Shown here piece after piece: positions 1 through 12,409 of a DNA stretch of 64,000 nt; the first letter of the stretch is position 1, and every line of letters starts with the position of its first letter. The notes beneath the pieces were generated by a model. The model saw nothing but the letters and a program-made list of their open reading frames with translations. It did not search any database and was not told the DNA's origin. A program made the position numbers and the translations under genes. The DNA is from Undaria pinnatifida (Eukaryota; Sar; Phaeophyceae; Laminariales; Alariaceae), in assembly GCA_012845835.1 (NCBI GenBank), contig JABAKD010000026.1:13280111-13344110 (forward strand), in the 5' to 3' direction.

Positions 1-2010
1 CAGGTACCATTTATTACCTACCGCTGTTTTAAACAATTCCAAAAAACTAGACCGCACCCGATACGTACCAATTGTTGTCCGGACAATTCTAACCCATCAA
101 CATTACAAATCATCCGAAACTACTGTCGGAACTACCGTTGTAGTTTCAACTATTTAATTCCACAGCATCCGAATCAAAGTGCGTGGATAATTCCAGTTAT
201 TTTAGAGTAAAAGGTAGAAAATTGCCAAAACAGCTCCACGGACAAATGCCCTTAATTGGGAACTGTTTTTTTGTCAATGTTTTAAAGGCTCAAGTGCCTA
301 TCTGGTGTAGGATCGTTAAGGCTCGTTGAGGCCGTTGAGGCTTATGCTTGTGGCTTAAAATGTGCCTAAACCCCTTTTTTTCTTGCCTGCGACGAGCCTT
401 CGCCATTTGCCTTAGCATCCCTAAAAGCGAGCCTTAAAGGCCAGGGCCCAGTGGAAAGTTGCCAATAACAGCTCCTGGGACAAGTGCCGTTAACAGGGGA
501 CTTTATTTTTTGTCAAAAGCAGTTGCCCGGCGGACATTACTGAAAAGTGGTTCTAAAAAAAAAACAAGTACAAGTACATGGACAACACCCGTTCGTGTTG
601 TTTTTCTACTTAATTAATACGCAGCACATTAAATCGATTCCCAGGACGATTCCAATTAACAGGCATCAGCCAAAATCAATCGTTCAGACAAGCCCAACCG
701 GCAGACAGTCTCCGAAATCAGCTGTGCAACAAATCTCAGTTAAATAATACAGTCTCCAAAACCCGCCATCGTCCGGACAATACCTACCTACTCATGGACC
801 GTGGTTCCGCTGCCACCGTGTGAATACGTCACACTGGGCCGTATAAAAGTTTATACTTTGTGTAATTCTGGTGTTGCCAACAATTAATAGATATGTAATT
901 CAGGTGTTGCCCTCACGAAATACATGTTTCAAGTTTGACTGATGGTGGAGCAGGGAGACTTTCGAACCACCTAAGCACTCTCAAGTAGGCGTGTGCTGGC
1001 CATGCCTACCAACCTACCTCCTAGTGCGATGGTTGTCTGGTTCAGTCGATTTTTCGTTGGCTTGAGTCCTGATCCCCCACCACCGCTGTCTCTCGCATTG
1101 GCCACACCAGAAAATAAATGTTATTCGGAGCTGTCATCCATGCCTAAGAAAGTACGCGCAGGGCGTTGAAGTGCGCCTCACGAGTGGTTCTCAGTAGAAC
1201 GCAGCTCACCCTTCACGCGGCTCGCGGGAACACCTCACGGCGCTCCGCTCTTGGTGCACGCGATGTCTGCCCCTGGTCGGTGAAAACTCGACGTGCTCCG
1301 TCCCGGCATTAGAGGGATGCCAGGGTCTATCATAATACGACTGACTACGGCCATGCATGAAATGAGCACTCCCCTCCCCCTCCTGTCCTCGCACGCCTGC
1401 GTGTGCTTTCATTGCCATCATATCTCGCGGAATCCAAGGACACTGAAGGCGTGCATGTGGCACGTCACGAGCAAACGCCCAGCTCGCCCGGAAGTCTTGT
1501 GCCACCCCTGCTGGGCGATCATTCGTACGCTCCTCTTGTTCTACCACCGTCAACATCAGCGGCCAACGAGGAGCCGAACGTCGACTCCACAAGGGCAATA
1601 TCAACCCGGAGGGGAGATGTGGTGAGCTGGAAAGAAAAATCATGCCGTGGCCGGGGGCCGGTGATGCCTCTGCTGCGCCGGTGTGCCGCTGCCAATTTTC
1701 ACTCTCTGCCTCTCGTCTGAAAAGCGCAGATGACGCACGGTGTTACGGTGGTAAGGGTGCGGCTCAGCAATGCCAAGCTATCTCCTCGCTTCACAAGAGC
1801 TCTAGTCTATTCCTCACCCAGAAAGCGAGATTTTTATAAAAAAAAAAAACTGAGGTGGTGCAACCTGACGACGCAACCGCGCATAGTTGATTCCCAATAT
1901 AGCAAGTACTACCGGTACATACGGCAGTAAAGCGTCGTCTTGTTTTTTTGTTTTTTTGCTTTGTTCTTTATCGCTTTCAATCCCCACTTTAATGCCTTGG
2001 ATGATTTGCC
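1..2010. other. No gene seen; short degenerate direct repeat
   Basis: No ORF in this stretch resembles a protein I recognise; the longest open frames (about 145 residues) overlap on opposite strands and look like chance. A motif around 221-275 (gccaaaacagctcc..., followed by a T-rich stretch ending ttgtc) recurs with differences at 458-516, so part of the left edge is a decayed direct repeat. Confidence 0.5.
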
Positions 2011-2017
2011 CTCAGCG

Positions 2018-2115
2018 GCCTTCTGGACAAGCCGTGGTCACAGGCGTCTTGCCTTCTCCTCCCCGGTACATGCATTAATTTGATCGCCCATAGGGTTCAT
2101 TCAGAACTCCTACTG
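2018..2115 (-). repeat. 3' fragment of the tRNA-derived SINE family
   Basis: This stretch matches, on the minus strand, the tail-proximal half of the SINE copies at 44069-44372 and 49319-49629. Shared landmarks are ctggacaagccgtggtcacag and catagggttca. The tRNA-like head is missing, so this is a truncated, diverged copy. It lies about 100 bp left of the MITE at 2222. Confidence 0.6.
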
Positions 2116-2221
2116 TTCACTTTTCAGCTTTTTATGCCCAACCGTCGATTTCATCGAACCCTGTAAAACGTGCATGGTGTGCCAATGATGGCGTGGGATA
2201 GAGCTTGTTGGATGCGGCTTA

Positions 2222-2999
2222 GGTCATTTCTTATACAGTGGGATTTGTCAGTCGAAAATGGCCGTTTTCGACTGGAGCCCAAACCGGGCTATCTTACACA
2301 GTCGAAAAAGGGCCTTTTCGACTCAACTTTTTTCGACTGAGTTTTCCGACTGGGGGATCCAGTCGAAAATCTTGATTTTTCACTGGATCTGTCAGTCAGT
2401 CGAAAAACTCAGTCGAAAAAGTTTTACACCTGTTTTTTGAACCCATCGCATCGCTCATCCCACCACAAAACACACACCCACACGCCCACACACATACCAG
2501 GTACCACACAGCAGTATCATACAACAGCGCCAACGCTGCCTTGGCTATCACACTGCTGTTGCTTCTCGCCGCAAGTCAGCGTGGCGCACTCCTAGCTCCG
2601 CTCGCCAGCAAGGTGTATCACACGACAGCAGTAGCGCGCGTTATCGATGCTATTTTGCCAACAACGGCTACGCCTGCTGTAGCCTTGGCGGCTTTCGGCT
2701 GAGTGCAACGCCACGAACGTAGCTTTGACAGTTTTCGGCTAAGCCCAACGCCACCAACCCATTCGTCGCGCGCAAAGCACGCGTTGCTCGCGAGGAACGC
2801 GCGAAGCACAGAGCTGCCAACCGAGTTTCGAGTGCCATACAGCAGTACTCCCTCACACCAACCGCCTCTAGGAAGAGCACTAAAACCATAAAATCGACTC
2901 GATTGACGACAAGAAGGACCAGAAGAATCCAGTCGAAAAAAAGTCCAGTCGAAAAGGGCCGTTTTCGACTGGCGGAATCCGACTGTATAAGAAATGGCC
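2222..2999. mobile_element. MITE with TTA target duplication (PIF/Harbinger-like)
   Basis: A 778-bp element without coding capacity. The left end reads GGTCATTTCTTATACAGT and the reverse complement of the right end reads GGCCATTTCTTATACAGT, giving one mismatch in 18. TTA sits directly outside both ends (2219-2221 and 3000-3002). Subterminal regions are built from repeats of cagtcgaaaa in both orientations, so the ends can fold back on themselves. TIRs with a TTA/TAA duplication are typical of the PIF/Harbinger superfamily; no transposase is present, so the assignment rests on the ends alone. A second, truncated copy is embedded in the copia element at 19244-19648. Confidence 0.75.
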
Positions 3000-3379
3000 T
3001 TAGTGTAGGATTTAAGAATATAACGTAAAGAGCACGTATTGAGAAGGATAGAACCAGGACAAAACATAATCAAGTGTTTCTGTTGGTGTTGGAAGAATTC
3101 CGTGGGCTTCCTAGCTGTTGAAACGTTTAGCGTAGAGCAAAAACTCTGGTAGACGGTGACGTTGCCGCTTTAGATGTGAGCGAAGTAGTGCTGTACGCAA
3201 AGACTTAATTGATGCAGAAGTAGGTATCAAAGGGAGTTCGACCTTATGCACAACATGGTCACTTTTTTCCCGCGGCCAGTGTTGAATTTTTCGGGAATGT
3301 TAGACGTGATCAACGCTGAAGTGCTGCACATTGTCGGATAGTGAGCACGACCATAACATTGAACAAAAAAGTAATAGCA

Positions 3380-3381
3380 AT

Positions 3382-3427
<46 letters not shown>
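3380..3427. repeat. (CAA)n microsatellite
   Basis: About 15 perfect CAA/ACA units follow a short imperfect stretch. It creates poly-Leu, poly-Cys and similar artefact ORFs on the opposite strand. I see no gene between the MITE and the copia remnant (3003-4620). Confidence 0.95.
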
Positions 3428-3429
<2 letters not shown>

Positions 3430-4620
3430 TGGTAGTTGACGAATTGAGGAGCCCCGTTAGCAAGAAATACCTGGTACTGTGTAAAAAAGTGCCCAACTAT
3501 CGTAGCGCTTGTCGTGAGTGGAAAGTAGATGTAATGTGGAAGGCCGGCGAGGTCGCTGATACTTTCCCGTGCTGTCAACGCTGACTCGTTACCTCTCCTC
3601 GTCAAAGCTCGCGTCACTTGATTTGTTCATCGCGCTGAAAAGCTCCACAGCGCTCCACCTGCACTCCTCGCCTGATACGCTACTACAGTATGCATCGATT
3701 CAAAGTCACCCACACATGAACGTGCACTACCTATACTACTATACGCACTCTCAAGTGGCTATGGCACGTTCTGGCGTGTTGTCAACGTGTCCTGTGTAAA
3801 AATCTCAGCTTTGATGTCGTCCTGACAAGCTCCAGTGCTCCCCTCCTGCACCTTCCTCTTTTGCTCGTGTGCAACACACATACATCCAACCAGTCGTCGA
3901 AATATGGAGAAGCACTGGGAGAGGCACCAATCGCACACTCAGACGGCGGACACGATGCGCAGCTTTCTCCGGTGAGCCCTTCTTCCATGGCGTCCAATGC
4001 TTCGCCGCGAGCCAGTCCCAGGCACTCGCGTTTGGCGGCGAGATCACGTAAAACGCAACAGCTGACGAGTGTCACAACGACGGGATTGAAAATCTTCGAC
4101 ACCAAGGTGGGTTTAATTTGATCCATATCATGATCCATGTTGTGGTTTCTTAACAAATAGGCAAAAACAGCTTGTTCTCGTGATGAATATTCAGTAGCGA
4201 CTACAGCAGTATCGCAGTATACCTATCACACGGAGATCCATTTTTAACAGGATGAAATTGCACACCAAAAAGGAACGCATTGCCACCTTTCCCGCGAGCT
4301 TCCCTACGCTACGACTGCGTCGATGGAGGCTCTTTATAGCCGGTAAGACCCGCCAACAAAATGAAGCTTGAGCCAAATGTTGGCTAACGAAGGCAGACAC
4401 TTTTTAAGGCCCTCCTATGTTTCATAATCCATCCTGCTAACAGTGGTTATCCGTAATAGTCAATGCTCAGTAGCATAGAGTACTGCTAATAAGAAGAAAT
4501 ATCGTAGTCAGCGTTCTGCGATCGGTCTACCTAAGCCTTATATAGTACGATGCTAGGCGGTTAGCCAACTGGCAGCGGAACAATGCCTACCTCTACTCAG
4601 TCCTCGCCCTATTAATAGCC
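3428..4620. other. No gene recognised
   Basis: Several 60-125-residue frames overlap on both strands here, none with a recognisable domain or consistent start context. The stretch separates the microsatellite from the copia remnant. I found no LTR at its right edge. Confidence 0.4.
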
Positions 4621-4639
4621 ATCAATTGTGGATCCGCAA

Positions 4640-7600
4640 CAGTTGTACAACGTCGTGAGGGCAAGACACCAGAATATGGGTTCGGAGACGGACAGGATGC
4701 GTGGAAGGCGCTTGAGGAGAAATACGACGTAACGCCACTCACTCGTCAGGAGCTCTACGAGAAACTAGCTAAAGCTGAATGAAACTAGGCCAGGATCCTA
4801 ACGAATTTCTGCATATCTTGGAGACTGCTCGCGACTGTCTTCACGGCATGGGACATCACATTTCTTCCGAACGGTTAGATGACCTCACACTCAAGCCCCC
4901 CCTGCCTGGCCACAACTTCGTGCGCATCACCAGCTTCAGGGACCGCGAGTTCGTGCGGCAGGACATTAAATGCACGATGCGTAATATGTACGCGGATCTC
5001 TCATGTTCTTCAAGCACGCCACCATTTTCAGGACGCGGGGTCGCCATGCAAGCGCAGGGTGATCTCGGTGATGAAAAATGCTACATCTGCAGGCAGTTTA
5101 GACACCACACCGCAGATTGTCATAAGTGCAACTTCAACTACAAGAATACCAAGAACTAAGTTCTTCCAACGAAGTGGGCATCTCTGTACAAAGCGACATC
5201 TCATTGCGAAGACGGTTTGCAGAGCAAAAGGAAAGAGACATCACACGGAACAGCAAAAAAAACAAGGTGTAGGAGGGGCCAAGTGGTGCTCAGTACATTT
5301 TACTACGTCTCATGCAGATGGCGAGTGTTAGCTCCAATAGACGAAGGCCAACAACGGCAAGGCCAACTTCGCCAAAACCTTTCAGCGGCATCATCAAACG
5401 GCGCCAGGCGAAAGGGGGTTCCAAGGAGGATTTATTTTGTCACCGTTGTTGCCACGCAGGACGCGAAGTCCGTTGGCGGCACACAGGGCGAGAAGCCCAT
5501 CATGGCCAAGACACCGGCGCACTAGTACCCACGTGACCTCAATGGGCACTCGATTACGACACTTGGACTGCTTGGGCAGAACTTTGACGAACTGGCTCTT
5601 ATGGCAGTCAGTGCCACGGAAGTCGACAACTACACAGTAAACACCATCAACAACTCATTGGCGATTTACGTGGACACCGGAGCATCCGAGCACCACTTCG
5701 ACGAACCTCGCGGCCTAAGGGGGAGGTTATATCCGAGGAGGAAATCCTTGAGGAACCGCGAAGAATCACTACTGCAGGCAAACACCAGTTGGAAGGAAAT
5801 GCTACAGGTGGCATCGCCGATGTTATCATCGACAAAGCTGGAGAGGAGCAGCCAGTGAAAACCCCGATCGTGGTCGTAGCCGGTCTGGGACGCAACTTCT
5901 TCCCGGTGCCTCCGGCTATCCTTCAAGGTACCACCGCTATGTTCGCGGCCGACGCTCCACGCGTCGAGACGGGCAGCTTTAGTCTCCCTCTGAAACAAGT
6001 GGTCGGAGCCTGCGACCTCTATTCGTTCGAGATGGAGCTGGATGCACCCGAGCTAGCCTTTCAGGCGACAAGAGTCAGCACGGCGGACAACTGGCATCTG
6101 AGGAATGTCGGGCTTGCGGTGGCTGTGCACCAGGGAACAAGTACCGAACGAACTCACAAGACGAAAGCCAGCCTTCATGCCAGCAATCCTTTTGGTCTAC
6201 ACAGGCCCCATGGAGCCAATTTCACCTATAGCGCTGGGAGGCTTCGAGTACGTAAGCAAGATCACCGACGAGTACACCATGTGGACGGACGTATTCCTCG
6301 TCCAGATCAAACGGGAAGCAGAAAATACGACCCAGCTGCACGTGAAATCGCTCGTGACACCCATGTGGAACCGCATTGTTGTGCTTCGTGCGGATCGCGA
6401 AACGCGGTATACTGGAAGCTCTTTTCGGGGGTACTGCCGCCAAATAGCGATCCAGTTGGAATTGGTTGCACCAACACGACCATCCAAATCAGCGTAGGCG
6501 ACCGCGTTGAACGTAGCCTCGTTGGCATGACGCGGATCATGCTCGTGGACGGTGATCTGCCGAAATATCTCTGGGGCGGACTGATGAAAACTACTGCATA
6601 CCTCTCCAACAGGTCACCTCTTTCAGCTCTTGGCATGGAGACCCCTTACAGTAAACGCTTCGGCAAAGAGGCTGACTTAAGCCTCAAGATAATCGGCGCA
6701 TGGGCTTCCGTCCACTTAGAGACCTACACCAAGACGTCCGATAACAAGGCTTTGGAGGGCCGGCTCTGCGGTTACTGTCAAGAATCCAAGGCCTACCGTG
6801 TTTACAGCCCGCCGAAGCGGAAGGTAGTCGACAGCAGAAACGTCGTTTTCATCCAAAAACCATTGCACATAGTTTCACCTCCTCAAGACAGCGATTACCA
6901 TGACACAGGCTGGAGGACCATGAACGACAACGACGAGCTCTACAACAACGACGATAACCCAGTGAGGGACATCGGGACTATACATCGTGTCTCAACGTGA
7001 ACAGCACCTCCAACCATACATCGAAATCGCTCAGCCCGCTGGTACTGAGCTGGCCAAAATTGTCGCACGGTTGCGTAAGCTCACCAGCCGTTACCTTGGC
7101 ACTGGGCTGAACGGCGTTACGCCGGCAGCCAAACATACAAGTGATGAGCAGTAGCCTGCGGTCAACAACCCGAGTCCGTCATTTGTGGCGGGCGCAGCCT
7201 GGGTTGAAGAAGTAAGTGCTAGAGAGTTGAGATCATTATCGGATCAGGGAGCTTCAACCGCCACGCACAGTGTTTCGTCGCCTGGACGTAACACCTGCAA
7301 CGCGGTCTGAAACCTCCCAGGCAAACCCACAGTCAATGCCATGTGAAAGCACCCTCCGCGGAATGCACAAGCTTGCTCTTTACACCACAGGAGCTTTGAC
7401 GAGCATGGCGCACTACGTGGAGATGCTGACTGACGCGGAAAATGCATACGCCACCACCAGCGTGCAACTCAATAGTCTTTCGGAGCCCGAGAACGTGGTC
7501 GTCATTCCGAACACCTTTAGAGAAGCCATGGGACTACCAGAGACTGCTATTTGGAAAATAGCGCAGGACAAGGACAGGCCAAGTGCGGAGAAACACGACG

Positions 7601-9060
7601 TGCTCGACCTCATCCCCCCAACATCCATTCCCGCTGGGCAGAAATCAGTCGTCTTGCGGTGGGTCTACAAATCAAGGCGGACAATAATTTCCAGGGAACC
7701 CTTGTTGTTCCAAGGCTGGGGGTAGGCCGCAGGAGTATGCTGTGGAGGTACGTTCGCCCCTGTTTGCAGAATCCAGACCATCCGAATGGTGCTCGAAACA
7801 GTGGTGGAGCTTGGCTGGGATATCCCACAGCTGAACGTTCAAACAGCGTTTATAAACGATAATGCCGAAGAGGAAGTGTGCGTTAAAATGGCCCCGGGCT
7901 ACGAGAAGAAGGATGAGCAGACCGGCGTTCAACTGGTAATGAGGCTCCGAAAAATCTTGTACCGTCTTCGTCAGAGCCACAAAAACTGGCACGGCAGCAC
8001 TAGCGATACGTACGTGATGAAGAGTGAGATCAACCCGCTTCAATTCTGACCCCTGCGTCTACATCTACAACACGAAAACATATGATATCAACAACCAGAA
8101 GCCGTACGCCATCCCCACTCTCTACGTCGACGATCTGATGCTTGATGAAAGCGATACGGCGATACTCAAGATTCTAAAGGCGGTGCTCAAGATTCTAAAG
8201 GAGGAGCCAATGGGCCGCTTTGCTACAACGGACATGGGAGGCATCTCGCTGATACTCGGCATATAGGTCAGCCGCAACCGTGAAAACGGGACGCTTACAA
8301 TCTCTCAGCAGAGTACACCGGGTCCGTGCTTGAAAAGTACGGAGTTGGGGAGTCCAAAGCCCGTAAGCACGCCGGGAGAAAGAAAGGGACTGTCATTCTC
8401 GACCAACCAGAAGAGACTCTTCTTTACGACTCGGAGAAGCGCCGATACCAGGGTATCACAAGTTTATTACTGTACCTGGCTCAAGTGACTCGCTGGGACA
8501 CCCCTTATGGTGTCAACCAGCTCGAGGGCCATGCCAAACCCATCTAGAACATACATGGTGACGGCCACTCACGTTCTCCATTGCTTCGCCGGCACGATCA
8601 ACTTCGACATAATCTGCAAGAAAGAAGGTTTTACCCTAACCGCGTTTTTGGATGCTAACCGGGGCAGCAACCCGAACAATGGCAAACCGATATCATCGCA
8701 CTTTATGATGATGTCCATCGGCCCAGTGGGCTTTAAGGTGGGTCTTCAAGGAATCACGGCCCAGTCATTCATGGAAACAGAACTTGTCCCAGCAGAACTT
8801 GCTCGTCGGGTTCGGAAAAATGTTTCAAGTGCGTCCCCCTATACATCGACAACACTTCAGCTCTGCATGTGGCCGGGAACCACACATTCAGTTCGCGTGC
8901 TAAGCACGTGGCTCTACGGCTGTTCTGCATCCGCGAAATCGTGCAGGAAGGCAAGGTGAGCACTCACCACGTGCCGACCGAGAACTGCATCTCAGGTTGA
9001 AGGACGAAGTTCATCAACAAGCATCGTCACCGTTACCTCATCGAGCTGGTCAAGTTTTTA
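4640..9060 (+). pseudogene. Decayed copia-type LTR retrotransposon polyprotein
   Basis: A complete copia gene order survives in pieces, broken by many frameshifts and stops. The gag fragment (about 4690-5155) carries a WKALEEKY-like stretch and a zinc knuckle CYICRQFRHHTADC (CX2CX4HX4C). The protease remnant near 5670-5700 reads VDTGASEHHF. Integrase pieces follow: an open frame at 5789-7000 changes frame inside the core and regains copia similarity with LPKYLWGGLMKT and the RLCGY...RVYSP motif of the integrase C-terminus. Reverse transcriptase pieces (about 7500-8270) include LYVDDL near 8119-8136. RNase H-like pieces continue to about 9000. No paired LTRs were found, so the ends are uncertain. 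It is clearly related to the minus-strand remnant at 38836-43147 (shared gag and integrase wording) and distinct from the young element at 17436-24718. It cannot encode a working polyprotein. Confidence 0.85.
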
Positions 9061-9840
9061 GGGCCTGAACACACATTGCCGACTTCAACGGGACAATCTG
9101 ACAACGTCACGGATAGATTCTGAGGCGGATACAGTAAACACTTCTACAGCAGGGACTGCAGCAGTGCGACCGGCGGATACTGCATATCATTCTCGAGAGC
9201 ATCTTCATCGGAGATGCGTCATTTCAGCTTCATCATCATTTCAGCTCCGTTAGTTCAGCTACAACTACAACAACTTCATCAGCTTCATCAGCGGCTTATT
9301 CGTCCAAAAGTATGGTTGGAGCATAGAGTGTATTCGTGGGGGACGTTTATTATATATGGAACTCTGCAACGTGCATATTTTGTGTGACATTATCATGGTA
9401 ACTATTTCGCTCAGTGCAACACACGGTAGACGTTGAACACTCACTTGCATATTTGTCGTTTAGAATGGCACTCATTACAACGCACTTACAGTAGTATGGT
9501 GAAACGAGGCATTGATGCTGCCCAACTGACGGCTTGTAATTTCAGAGTCTCACCGGTATTCAAACTAGAAGCATTTGTTGAAAAAACAGTAGGGCTTGCC
9601 TACATCCACATTGTCGGCGTCAACGCTCGGGCCTCAATGTGTTGTTCTTTGGCATCTTAAGTTTCTGAGTACCTGTTTCAACATTGATAGGGTACACATG
9701 CATTAACATGCACAATATGGCAAGCTTAACAGCGAAAGAGGACACCAGTTGCGACGACATTTCACAGCACAAGGTTTAAGTTAAGGGGATAAACCCAGGG
9801 TGGCGTTTTCCAAGTGACAGCGCATTTGCTTGAGACATTG
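9061..9840. other. No gene recognised; possible copia 3' flank
   Basis: Downstream of the RNase H remnant the sequence is non-coding. It may include the lost 3' LTR, but no matching copy was found upstream of 4640, so this cannot be shown. Confidence 0.35.
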
Positions 9841-9849
9841 GTATTGTTT

Positions 9850-10565
9850 GCAGACTAGAATTCTCAGGATCGTCCCACGAGCAGTTCTCAGATTTCTCAT
9901 CCAGATCCACACAAGTACTGTCAGATTGTGAGGAGTTCTCAGATTCCTCGTGTGTGGAGAACTATGCTTGCTCACGTGAGCAGCCCTCGGTTCTTCGCGC
10001 GAGGAGCCAGATCCATGATAGGAGCAGCTGTAAGATTGCTCACATGCTCTCGTATTAATCACATGACCAGCCCTTAGGTTCCTCGCACGAGACGTTCTGG
10101 GGCAACTCAAATGACAATCTCTCGGGTTCCTCACCAGGCAGCTCTCGGAATAATCCCTCGAGCAGCTGTCAGGTTCCTCGTCCAGGTCCACAACATGAAG
10201 AGCTCTCAGATTAATCATACGAGGAGTTACCAGATTCCGCTTTTGAGGATAACTCATATTCCTCACGTGAGTAGATCTCGGATTCCTCGCCCTAGGAGCC
10301 CCCAGATTAATCACATGAGGGGCTCTCAGATTATTTACACGAGAAGGTATCATACTCCCCACATAAACAGAGTTGGGTTCCTTCACATGAACTGTCGGAT
10401 TTATCTCATGAAGAGGGCTCAGATTAATCACAGGGGGAGCTTTCAGATCCCGCACGCACGAGGATCCTTCAGATTAATCACAGGAGGAGCTTTCAGACCC
10501 CGCACGCACGAGGATCCCTGAGATTCCTCACACGAGGAGCTCTCAGATTCTTCACAGAGGAACAC
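9850..10565. repeat. Degenerate ~28-30-bp tandem array
   Basis: Variants of a unit containing agattcctcacacgaggagctctc repeat throughout. The best-preserved units lie at 10410-10550, where gaggatcc...cagattaatcacaggaggagctttcaga occurs as near-identical neighbours. Because the unit is close to a multiple of three, it yields a 224-residue minus-strand frame with repeated RNLR.PHVIN-like blocks. I read that frame as a by-product of the array rather than a gene. The palindromic core (cacgcgag/ctcgcgtg type) resembles motifs seen in the dispersed repeats elsewhere in the window. Confidence 0.65.
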
Positions 10566-11056
10566 GCACACGGTAAACGTGCACGCACCACTCATTTCCT
10601 GAGCCTCTCTTCATTTGAGGAGCTCCATATCTTCACCAAAACACGCTACTTTCGAGGAAACTGAAAGTACAATCCCGGATGACCCAACCCATGGCCTTGG
10701 TATCCAACAGCTATTTATATTTGACGCGTGCTGCGATCGCGAGGTGAACCACTTTTTTTCCGAGAGTCCTCACTTCAGAAGCTTAAGGCATGTCTTGACC
10801 CAAACACCAATTTTGAGGGGGGGGGGGGGGGGGGGGGGACTGGTAACGGATGACATATCCCATGGCTTAGGCATAGAACGAAAATTATGTGAAGAAAGCA
10901 AAGCAAAACTCGGGACGATTTTGGGTCAACAAGCCCCGCTATTCCGAAATCCTTTCGGGAAAAAAATGCTACCCCTATCTCGTTTACTAGAAATCGCAGC
11001 ATGCGTCAGTTCAAAAGACAAAACTGACATTTTCCACACGGTTTTATCGACTTTGG
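10566..11056. other. No gene recognised; long G homopolymer
   Basis: The open frame running through this stretch crosses a run of about 22 G residues (from 10817) and ends inside the adjacent MITE. Neither half looks like a known protein, so I do not call it a gene. Confidence 0.5.
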
Positions 11057-11060
11057 TTAA

Positions 11061-11329
11061 GACCCAGGCTACGGTAGGGGGGTCCCCTTTTGGGCCTTTT
11101 ATTTCAGTGGCTAGGGGTCACTCGCGCGAGTAACCCCTTTGTTCCTATGCAATCTTACGTTTTCTTTATGTTTTACATTGACAAAATCAATCCGCAATGC
11201 AAAGGTGATCTAAGCTGCGGCAAACCAAGTTCCTAAACCATCTTCATCCGTAGGGTACAGAGCTACTCGTGCGAGTGGCTCAAACACGCCAGTGAAAATG
11301 GGGGTACCCCCCCTACCGTAGCCTTGGTC
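11061..11329. mobile_element. TTAA-flanked MITE, copy A
   Basis: The left end reads GACCCAGGCTACGGTAGG; the reverse complement of the right end reads GACCAAGGCTACGGTAGG. TTAA lies immediately outside both ends (11057-11060 and 11330-11333), as expected for piggyBac-type insertion. The interior holds two palindromic blocks, tcactcgcgcgagtaa and actcgtgcgagtgg. At 269 bp it has no coding capacity. It is inverted relative to the related copies at 45432-45712, 45778-46071, 46224-46482 and about 47728-47975. Confidence 0.75.
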
Positions 11330-11333
11330 TTAA

Positions 11334-12400
11334 GGAGCCCGATCCTGAAGAAATTATCCTTGCCAAAATGTGCTTGCTACCTCAATCGTAGCACGCATGA
11401 CAGCCCCTAGTCTGCTAGAAACTGTTGAGGCGTAAAAGCCCCCCCCCGACTGATTCTACGATAGCCCTGCGATATTCTTCAACGAACGTTTCATGGCTGC
11501 TCGACACAAGGAAGGATACTATTGAAACAAAAGTATCCATATACGTTTTCTTGTATGCAAAGGTTTAACGATCGACGACTTCGGGGTGTCGAGGAACACG
11601 AATCTTTCAGGAGATACGACCGGGAGCTGGTTTTGAAACCGGCGATTTTGTTGAAGAGAAGCTGGGGAGGGCTGCCGTAGAACGACTGCCCCTCTAGCTT
11701 TAGTATTTGCTCCGTTATCGGCTCTATATTTTTCCCTTTTTTTGCATTCGGTGGTAAATGGGCGGCAAACTCTTGCAGTGTCCGGTACCTGTGGTCAGCT
11801 TCCGCGTGGTGCTATCACGGCAACTCCATCGTCGTCTTATCGTCATCGTATAAACCATCGCATCATCTTTATCTCCTTCTGAAATATTTGAACAATCTTA
11901 TCGTCCCAGCGAGACAAACCGAAGGCATAGACGTGCACCATGTTCTTTTTGACGGGTTGGTTGCATACCACCTTCACGACTTGAAACCCTTTTTGGGGAC
12001 AAAATTACTTGAAGTTAGAAATTGGGAGGGAGTTCGGGGCTCCAAATGGGCCGAGGAGCGCTTAACCTCACCCCAAAACTGATTTTGAGCGAATGGATGG
12101 CCCCAGTATTCTTATAAATCATCTTGCCGAAAACAAAAATGCCATCCCAACGATTTTGGGTCAAGGAGCTCCATTATAAACTTATATATAGTTTTCGCCA
12201 TAAAATATTATGCCGGTATATCGTCGCACGCGCCATCGCGTCAGCATGTGGTCATGTTATAATCTGCTTCCGACAGTTTTCGCTGGCCACTCGTATCACG
12301 CGTGTACCCGCCCGCCTCGCCTGCCATCCGTCGATTTCCACAGCTCGGCAAAGAAGACCCAGACGGCGTCGAGCCGGCGGTGGAGAGGGAAAACAAGCTG
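11334..12400. other. No gene recognised upstream of the glycine-rich gene
   Basis: The stretch contains short frames only. Sequence from about 12263 to 12409 is open in the frame of the glycine-rich gene's first exon and has two possible splice acceptors (ccgacag near 12276 and tttccacag near 12341), so that gene may begin further left with an extra exon. Confidence 0.35.
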
Positions 12401-12409
12401 CCCCGCATA

